DNA from: Acanthamoeba castellanii str. Neff
Lineage: Eukaryota; Discosea; Longamoebia; Acanthamoebidae
NCBI RefSeq assembly: GCF_000313135.1
Contig: NW_004457299.1
Location: forward strand, 1,942 to 12,077
Reading direction: 5' to 3'
DNA length: 10,136 bases
Within the stretch, counting starts at the first letter, position 1. Every line of letters begins with the position of its first letter. The notes below the pieces were generated by a model. The model worked only from the letters and a program-made list of their open reading frames with translations. It ran no database searches and had not been told where the DNA came from. Of this stretch, positions 1 to 6,201 are shown one piece after another. The translations under genes and the position numbers were made by a program.

Positions 1-572
1 GGCGCCTGCACGAGTTNTGGGTGAGGCCAAGAGTCCTAACGGGGAATAGGACAGCGGCAGTGCAGTGATGATACCAAGGCCTGGTCTCCGCTGAGGCTTT
101 CGCTGTCTCTGCAGCCGACACCGAAGATGTAGCCCACGGTCTAATTGGTCTGGAAAATCATTGGCAGCCTGTTCGGTATCAAGGCAAGCGAGAAAAACAG
201 TGCTCTCGGTTGAGTGGCCTTGAAAATTGCAAATGTACGCCAAAACGGAGAGGTCGTAGGGTCAATGAGGCATCCTACAGGGCTGTGTCCTATCACCTCT
301 TGAAGCCCGTTCTTTGCGGCGCATTTGGAATCGATTGCGAGGTCAACAGCTTACCAGGCAAGCGAGAAAACAAGAGCTCTCGCTTTTGCGGTAGTGTTAG
401 GATCCTAGCGGCCTAATGAGGTTTCCTACAGGGCTGAGCCCTATCGCATCTTGGGGCCCATCCGCTGCGGCGCAGTTTGAAAAAAACGGTAGGTCAAGAG
501 CTTACAGAGCAAGGGAGATAACGAGTGTGTGGTGACAGCCGTAAAAAATTCGGGAAAAATCCAAATTAACAG
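1..572. other. Left flank with no supportable gene
   Basis: No reading frame here has the composition, length or splice-compatible structure seen in the other genes of the window. The only open frame of note (210-416, plus) is 68 codons long, lies entirely in the degenerate tandem repeat described separately, and has no recognisable motif. I looked for tRNA-like cloverleaf arms and found none. Base 17 is an N. Base composition is more balanced than in the genes, and becomes A-rich from about 480. The stretch may be a fragment of a dispersed repeat or plain intergenic DNA. Confidence 0.5.
183..521. repeat. Degenerate tandem repeat, about 2.1 copies
   Basis: Two diverged direct copies can be aligned by eye: 183-354 and 357-505, followed by the start of a third at 506-521. 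Shared blocks include GGCAAGCGAGAAAA (183 and 357), CCTACAGGGCTG (274 and 425), TGCGGCGCA (near 316 and 468) and AGGTCAA(C/G)AGCTTAC (340 and 491). The offset falls from 174 at the left end of the unit to 151 at the right end, so the copies differ by indels as well as substitutions. The sequence just before 183 (about 125-182) may be a still more diverged copy. No coding capacity is evident. Confidence 0.7.
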
Positions 573-578
573 TTTATT
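573..578 (-). terminator. Candidate polyadenylation signal of the minus-strand gene
   Basis: The minus strand reads AATAAA here, about 212 bases beyond the stop codon of the helical-repeat gene (790-792). It is the only exact AATAAA on that strand between the stop and the left repeat block. The surrounding 540-670 stretch is clearly AT-rich compared with the rest of the window, as expected for a 3' untranslated region. Confidence 0.4.
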
Positions 579-660
579 GTGTCAAACAGAGTCGAGTAGA
601 CTTGATGGCAAGAGATGTTAATTGAATAGAGAGAAGAAGGAATAAAGATAAAAGAATAAA

Positions 661-676
661 ACAACGAATTCGTTGT
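661..676. repeat. 16-base perfect palindrome
   Basis: ACAACGAATTCGTTGT is perfectly self-complementary, with an EcoRI-type centre and no spacer. It lies in the AT-rich 3' flank of the minus-strand gene, between its stop and its candidate poly(A) signal. Its ends (ACAACGA...TCGTTGT) match the ends of the larger palindrome at 3876-3919. It could be a cruciform or protein-binding site, or chance. Confidence 0.6.
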
Positions 677-789
677 CTCACAAGGAGATTTGGTTGCTAT
701 GGCGCTAATGCTGACGTCATTGCCCATAATCGCAACATATTGTCGTATATTCCAAGAACAAGGAGGATGGCGGCCAGCCACCACCAGCT

Positions 790-3700
790 TCATTTTCCAT
801 TCCTGGTGTCAGCTTCTTCACGTTTGGGCTTCTTCGGTGGTGGGTCCTTGGGAACTGTCGTCTCTTCGTTGCTTCCTATCGCTCCGTTCTCAGTGTTGTG
901 GTTGATGGCCGACCCACCGCCTCCGTCATCCGCGGGCCTCCCTCCCGGGGAACTGGCGGGACGGACAGCGCCGATGAGACCCGGCGAAGGATCTGCGATA
1001 AGAGCCATGGCCTGATGATCGCGCTTCTCCGCACGCGGCTCCTCCGCATCCAACTTCATAGAGCCACCGTATGCTGCTTCTCCGCCGTCGCCTTTCTCTT
1101 GCGGCCCCCACGCATCCTCGCCTTGCTTGGGCTTCAGTTCCTCCTGGTTTAGCCTGTCGGGCTCTCGCTTAATCTGTCGTTCCGCCTCGATGTCAGCTGC
1201 AACAGCTGTTACAAAGGGCGCCGTGTTGTCGTCGGTGGCGCTAGTCGCGAGGCCAACGGGGTTGGCGAGCGCGGAGTGCAGGGCGGCGGTGAGCATGTGC
1301 AGGGTGAGGAAGTGTTCTACTGGGAAGTGTATGTTGTCGGCCTCGTAGAGGGTCCCCACCACGCGCGCCAGATTTGCCACCATTCGCTCCCCGCCCTGCC
1401 ATCGCCGAACGTAAGCAGCCAGGCGCACGTGCACACATATAAAGCACCACAAACGCACTTCTGCGGGTTTGATAGAGGATGGCGCTTGGGCGCAGAACCC
1501 ACGGAGCGCGGAGACCAGCATGGCGTGGCCCTGCGCTGCTTGTCCGCCCGTGATGTCCTCCCACTACAACATCATCATCCATGGACGTTACACGGCGGCG
1601 CGGTTACACGGAAATTAGCTCAACATTGCCGCCGTCTCGTGTCGTGTGCGTTTGAGGAGGGAATGGGTACTGAGGCGGTGGGGCAGGGGAGCGCGAGAGA
1701 GATGAGCAGATGGAGCAGATGCATGGCGATGGGTCGCCGGTTGGGGTCCTTGAGGAACGCGCCGAACACGTCCGTGGGCAGACCCAGGAAGCCCCACAGC
1801 ACCTCCGCGCCTGAGCCAACATCAGAATGCCACGACCACCACCACGAATGTGAGTCCACCTTATTGGCAGTCGAGACGTGTGAAAGAGGCCCGATACCGG
1901 GTCGGATAAGCGCGGTCTTGTAACGTGGGTGGTCGGCGAAGAGCTCAATGCTATGGAAGATCCGCCGGTGGGTGGCGTCTGTATACATGTGTGCGGCGCT
2001 GCTCGCAGTCGTGCCCGCTCCGCTCGCCTCGCCTTCTTTGCCTTGCTGCCCCAACTTTTGCAGATAGTCTATGCCGACCACACACACACACACACACACA
2101 CGCATCGTTTGCATTCCGTATTGTGTGAGAGAGGGAGGAGGGAGAGAGAGGAGAGGGAGGGGGAGAGAGAGGGAGAGAGGGAGAGTTGCGATTGCTAATT
2201 TTTGCTCTAGTCGGGTAGGTGGGTGGGTGGGTGGGTGGGTGGTGACTGGTGGGGTAGTACTACCTGTAGCGAGGGTGATGAGGGTGTTGATGATGGCGTG
2301 GATGGGGGGCTGGAGGTGGGCGATCGCGAGGAACTCGGGCTGTTGCTTCTCGCACAGGATGGCCAACAGACCCAGCCCGCTCGCCAGGACTGCCTCGCCA
2401 GCGTCCGGCAACTGCACCACGACACACGGCGCACGCACGAGAGCGATAAGCAAATGCCGGCAATTGCTGGGTCAGCACACATGTGATGGAGGAGGAACGG
2501 AGGCGGGGCCGTACAGCGAGAACGTGGGCAAGGGCGAGGAGGACGTGCCCCTCGGGAAAGAGCCGGTGGCTCATGAGGCGTCCCGCGAAGTCGTCGGAGA
2601 AGCACAGCAGGTAGAGCGCCTCGACCACCTCGCAAATCTCTTCGGCCACCTGTGTCGACAAAACACGCGCGACACGCGCGACGCGATGAATGAATGATGA
2701 GGTATGGCTTGCAGATCGTACGATTGGAGCCAAGACGCGTACGGTGGGAGTGGGCGCATGCTGGTAGTGGTGGAGCAGCACCCGGAGGGAGTCCACGAAC
2801 GCGCCTATGATGTCGTCGAGCTTTTCGTGCCCTAGCACGGCGTCCAACAGGGGCTGCTCCACGTAGCCGCCCTCGTCCTGCGTTTACGACGAACACGACA
2901 AGACGCATCGAATCAGCCACACGATTAGAAGAAGAAGAAACACCACACGCGCACGCAAAGAAGAACACACCCAGCCATCGGGACGTGGGCGCAGCAGTTC
3001 CGCCTTGAGGGCAGAGCTGAGGGTGGCCGCCGCTCGGCCCACCGCCGTGCTCCGCTGTCCATTTGCGCCTCGGCCATCCACCGAAGCGCCGTTGCCTCCG
3101 GTCCCAGCTGGGACTACCTCCTCCCTTTCCCTGTTGTCCTCTGTAATGATCATGTTCTCCCGACGACGATGATCGTCGTCGTCGTCATCGTCGTGGTCGG
3201 CCCTCGAGGGTTCCTCGCAATAGTCGGTCACATGCCACACCTGCACCAAGGCACACACCGCCACGCGTTGACACACGCACCAAAACGAACGCGCCAACAA
3301 GGTGGGTTTAGAGGGAGCGTCATAGAGGAGGGCGACTGGGCTGGCGTACGAGGAGACACAGGAGAAGGTCGACGAAGGCGCTGGCCGAGGTGGCCAACCT
3401 CTGCGCGACCGATGGCACCTCGCCAGCCGCTGCCACCAACGCGCTGAGCACCTCCATCCCTTCCATCACCGCTCGCCTGCAGTTTGTTACGGACCACACG
3501 CCCCTCCATGTTGGTGAGCTCACCAACAACCTACCGACGGCGAAGCGACACAACAGGAAAAGAAAAACGAAATTGTCAAAGGGGGCGATGGGAATATTTT
3601 TTACCGGTTCGCGAATGCGGGGCTGGGCGAGCGAGAGGTGATGAGGGTCAGCAGATGAGAGGGCAAGACGCCCACGAGCCACCCGACGTCCACTTCTTCC

Positions 3701-4191
3701 TTTTCGCCTTCTTCCATCCCCGGCGTTGTGGCTTCTGCGCCCTCGTCCATTGGCTCCTCTTTATCTCCTTGTGCAGCGACCTCCTTCTTCACGCCCAAGC
3801 TTTGGTGTGGCTGCTGCTCCACCACTAACACCGCTCGAGCTGTGTCGTTGTCGTAAATAAAATGCACGTTGGGCTAACAACGACAAAATGTGATTGTACA
3901 ATCACATTTTATCGTTGTTTGTTTTGTAGAATTGGGGGGAGGTGATTTTGTTCAACGGGTCCAGAGGAGGCGCTTACCGGTGGCGGGCGAGGGGGTGATG
4001 CGCGGTCCCAATGGTCCGGCGGACAGGAGGGCATGGACCGCCCCAACCAGTCGCGTCCCATCCTCGAGCGTGGGAGGTGGCGGCAGCGGGGCCGCACCGC
4101 AGGCACTGACCAGTTGCTGCTGTCGTGGAGAGAAACGCTGGCTTCGAGAGCCACCAGCAGCACCCACCAAGTATCGCCCTTCTACCTCCAT
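790..4191 (-). CDS. Predicted nuclear ARM/HEAT-like helical-repeat protein, 11 exons
   Basis: Exons (minus strand): 4191-3978, 3839-3605, 3476-3350, 3240-2971, 2877-2743, 2649-2515, 2411-2264, 2068-1898, 1810-1671, 1563-1459, 1395-790. They sum to 2286 bases, 761 residues, and all ten junctions are GT-AG with matching phase. I do not recognise the family. Residues about 109-192 and 283-600 are amphipathic leucine/alanine-rich helices in the style of ARM/HEAT repeats. Exons 5 and 6 are both exactly 45 codons and exon 7 is about 49, roughly one repeat per exon. Residues 1-108 are low-complexity and acidic. Residues 209-215 are seven Asp in an insert that separates the helical blocks. The C-terminal 140 residues look disordered and end in a basic PPPKKPKRE (745-753), which suggests nuclear import. 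The start at 4191 is the internal Met of an open frame beginning at 4260. I prefer it because 4260 lies only 8 bases from the divergent gene's ATG. ARM-type chromatin-remodeller subunits are a possibility only. Confidence 0.72.
2079..2101. repeat. (CA)n microsatellite in intron 7 of the minus-strand gene
   Basis: About eleven CA units on the plus strand (GT on the transcribed-sense strand), lying next to the 3' splice site of intron 7 (2263-2069). Confidence 0.9.
2127..2185. repeat. Purine-rich GA tract in intron 7 of the minus-strand gene
   Basis: A nearly pure G/A run of about 59 bases on the plus strand, so a C/T run in the sense transcript of the helical-repeat gene. Such a tract can act as a polypyrimidine tract or form triplex DNA, but the sequence alone shows only the composition. 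Confidence 0.85.
2213..2243 (+). repeat. (GGGT)n tract, potential G-quadruplex
   Basis: Seven GGG runs separated by T or short GT/TAGGT spacers on the plus strand satisfy the usual four-run pattern for an intramolecular G-quadruplex several times over. It lies in intron 7 of the minus-strand gene, about 20 bases inside the 5' splice site, so the sense RNA is C-rich and only the DNA plus strand carries the quadruplex motif. Confidence 0.7.
3876..3919. repeat. 44-base near-perfect palindrome inside intron 1 of the minus-strand gene
   Basis: Arms 3876-3897 and 3898-3919 are reverse complements at 21 of 22 positions with no spacer, centred on TGTACA. The single mismatch is 3884 (C) against 3911 (A). 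In the sense (minus-strand) RNA that pair becomes G-U, so the transcript can form an uninterrupted stem apart from the tight turn. The surroundings are AT-rich in an otherwise GC-rich window. It lies in intron 1 (3977-3840). No flanking target-site duplication is visible. It may be a remnant of a miniature element, a regulatory hairpin or a structured intron segment. Confidence 0.85.
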
Positions 4192-4268
4192 CCACCGTTT
4201 TGGGGCAAGTGTAAAAAAGCAGACCTCTGGAATAAGTCTCCTGCCATTCGACCTACACACAGAGAGAA
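4192..4268. promoter_or_regulatory. Compact bidirectional promoter region
   Basis: This 77-base gap separates the predicted start codon of the minus-strand helical-repeat gene (4191) from the ATG of the divergent plus-strand gene (4269). Both promoters and 5' leaders must therefore lie here or overlap the coding sequences. I see no clear TATA box. A short A-rich stretch (about 4211-4217) is the only AT-rich feature. If the minus-strand gene starts at 4260 instead, only 8 bases remain. Confidence 0.45.
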
Positions 4269-6103
4269 ATGCGGGCAGGAGTTGGCGAGCGGTTCGTGGT
4301 GGGCGGCCCGCTGCCCATCCCCCTGTACCGCTGGGGTCCCGCGTGGGGACCCTGGGGCAGCCATGGCCATCATGCTGCTGCTGGTGGTGGTGGTGTTGGC
4401 AGGGGAAGGAGCAGCAGCTTCTTGGTGAGCTCGCCCCTCACGTGCCCGCCCGTCTACGTGGGTGCCCCGCTCAACCGCTGGCTCGAGGCCGTGTACGACT
4501 TCCCGCTGGTCTACCATCGCACCACGAGTGCCGCTGCCGCTGCCGGAGAGGCGATGGTGGCCAGCGCCAGCTACTCATGGAGCGGCGGCGGCGGCGCAGG
4601 AGTGCTGGTGCGAGGGACCCCGTTCGCTCTGCACTCGCTGCCCGTGCCGTCTAGTTCCGCGCAGCATCGCGCCATTCGCGCCGAGTTGGCTTCCCGCCTG
4701 CCGTGCCCTTCCTCCGTCTGGTTAGGTGCGTGACTGTTGCGCACACACAGCTCACCACCAGTCAATGCGTGCTGTGGCTTTTCCGTGTGCTCACGTTCCC
4801 CATATATTTCTTTTTATATATTTCTTTATATATGTGTGGTGCCACCACCTCTGTGTGTGTGTGTGTGTGTGGCAAGGCGGGTGTCCGGGTCCTCGTGGCC
4901 TCGCGCTGTGCGCTAAGGGAACGGTCGAAGGAACCGTGGCCGGTTCGGAGTGGGTGCTCGAGGCCGGCACCGCCATCCCACCCAGCACGGGCTTCGTCTT
5001 CTCCCTGCCCTCGGGCTTTTCGTACACACCCACAACCCACAACCCACAACCCACACATGGCACACCCCGCGCCTATTCACGCCTACCCTTCCCACGACCA
5101 CCACGACCGCCGCCACCACACGCACCACCCACCCACGACCACCACGACCACCACCCACCCCACCACCCACCCCACCACCCACCCCACCACCCACCCCACC
5201 ACCCACCCCACCACCACGACCGCCGCCGCCACCACGACCAGCAGCAGCAGCAGCAGTCACATAAAGTTCCCTAACAAGGCGTACGTTCGGTGGTCCTCAC
5301 CGTGCGTACCCAATCAGGCCTGTGCAGGAGGGTTCGGCTGTGCTGTCCGTCGAGCAGCTCGAGCGCTTGCACCACAGCGACCGGCCGCCGCCCGACCTGT
5401 ACGCCCACCTTGTCCCCGATGGTCTCACCTCCGCTGCGGAGTACAGCAAGGTACGCGTGCTCTTGTTCGCGTTGTCTGTTGCTTGCTTGTTATGACGACG
5501 ACGGTGATGGTGATGCATGATAGTTTGCTTGCTTGCTTTTGCTTGCTGGGCGGGAAGGCGGTGGATGAGCTGCGGTCATCATTTCGGCGGGCGGACACCG
5601 GTGGCGCACGGGCGCTCATGCTGCAGCACGACCTCGCCGACTCGGTGGAGGCCGTGGTGCGTGCGCTGCGGGCCACCGCGGGAGTCCTGCGCAGCAAAGG
5701 CGCGCGGGAGCACGCACCAGCAGGATCGGAGTACGGTCGGGGCCAGCAGCACCAGCAGCACCAGCAGCACCAGCAGCACCAGCAGGAGGAGGGGCGGCGG
5801 TGGTGGGAGAGCATCAGCGGTCACATGGAGGAGGCCCACGACGCCATCCTGCAGACCAGCCTCGGCGCCCACTGGGTGCAGGCCTCGTGGAGCCCGGCCC
5901 GACGAACCCGCAACCAATTCCTACCGCTGGGCCGCCCGAGCCTGCTCGCACTCCAGTTCACGTCGCAGTTGCTCGACCAGCAACTGGCCGAGGCCCTGGA
6001 CGACGGCGACTACGACCTCGCCGCGGTGCTCGTGCGGGAGATCAGCTTCCTCAAGCAGTCCCTCCTTCACTCGCGCGCGTTCGTCGGCCTCGCCGCCTTC
6101 TAA
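4269..6103 (+). CDS. Unrecognised 426-residue protein with C-terminal UVR-like helical hairpin, 4 exons
   Basis: Exons 4269-4725, 4877-5021, 5318-5450 and 5558-6103 sum to 1281 bases, with phases 1, 2 and 0 matching at the three introns. The ATG at 4269 is the first after an in-frame stop at 4233. I cannot name the family. Residues 1-60 are Gly/Trp/His-rich. Residues about 65-205 alternate hydrophobic and polar stretches and Gly turns, suggesting a beta-rich fold. Residues 206-290 are helical and charged. A Gln/His tract occupies 308-321. The last 45 residues hold a helix-turn-helix hairpin (about 383-415, around DDGDYDLAAVLVREISFL) resembling the UVR motif, whose pattern is Ala - acidic - aromatic - Ala-Ala - Arg - Ile - Leu. 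Introns 1 and 3 end in AAG rather than CAG. Intron 2 carries a 12-base satellite. No signal peptide or membrane segment is evident. The gene is divergent from the helical-repeat gene and upstream of the LIM gene in the same direction. Confidence 0.7.
4852..4872. repeat. (GT)n microsatellite in intron 1 of the unrecognised gene
   Basis: About ten GT units lie directly upstream of the predicted 3' splice site at 4876. The same intron holds a run of TATATA/TTTCTT blocks (about 4802-4834), which are the only AT-rich stretch in this gene. Confidence 0.85.
5149..5215. repeat. 12-base satellite in intron 2 of the unrecognised gene
   Basis: About five tandem copies of a 12-base unit (CCACCCACCCCA by rotation), embedded in a longer C/A-rich stretch from about 5030 to 5260. 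In one frame it stays open as Thr-Thr-His-Pro repeats, but I treat it as intronic because the flanking exons join in phase across it. Confidence 0.8.
5744..5785. repeat. CAGCAC-type triplet tract, coding
   Basis: Tandem CAG-CAG-CAC triplets in exon 4 of the unrecognised gene encode a Gln-Gln-His repeat at residues 308-321. It interrupts two predicted helical segments and is likely a length-variable linker. Confidence 0.85.
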
Positions 6104-6201
6104 AAACAATTATTACCAATAAAAGAACAAAAGCTCAAGCCAACAACCAAACTGCGGTTGTCCCCAAGCGTGTTGACAACAACACAACAAAATAGAGCAA
6201 G
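6104..6201 (+). promoter_or_regulatory. 98-base intergenic region, promoter/leader of the LIM gene
   Basis: It contains the poly(A) signal of the upstream gene and must also hold the promoter and leader of the LIM gene. Its second half (about 6150-6195) is rich in AAC/ACA runs, preceded by a short imperfect inverted repeat AACCAAACTGCGGTTG. There is no clear TATA box. The sequence before the start codon is AGCAAGATGG, with A at -3 relative to the ATG. Confidence 0.4.
6118..6123 (+). terminator. Poly(A) signal of the unrecognised gene
   Basis: A canonical AATAAA lies 14 bases after the stop codon (6101-6103), within the only AT-rich part of the 98-base gap to the LIM gene. The 3' untranslated region must be very short. 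Confidence 0.6.

Noticed and set aside
210..416. 68-codon open frame in the left flank
   Set aside because: It lies across the degenerate repeat units, has no motif and is within the length expected by chance.
1276..1923. 215-codon plus-strand open frame opposite the helical-repeat gene
   Set aside because: It crosses three exons and two introns of the minus-strand gene, has no domain-like pattern, and the opposite strand gives phase-consistent exons with regular helical sequence.
3161..3181. Inverted repeat CGACGACGAT-G-ATCGTCGTCG in exon 4 of the minus-strand gene
   Set aside because: It is explained by GAC (Asp) codons followed by Arg codons in the acidic/basic stretch, so I do not treat it as a regulatory hairpin.
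5030..5260. C/A-rich array as a telomeric or CRISPR-like repeat
   Set aside because: Units are 12 bases with no spacers and no telomere-like motif, and the array sits inside an intron, so it is an ordinary minisatellite.
4703..6103. A 466-codon open frame on the plus strand, the longest in the window
   Set aside because: Only its last part (5558-6103) is genuine coding. Upstream it reads across a GT repeat, a Thr-Thr-His-Pro satellite and off-frame translation of exons 2 and 3. The spliced model gives more protein-like sequence and phase-matched junctions.
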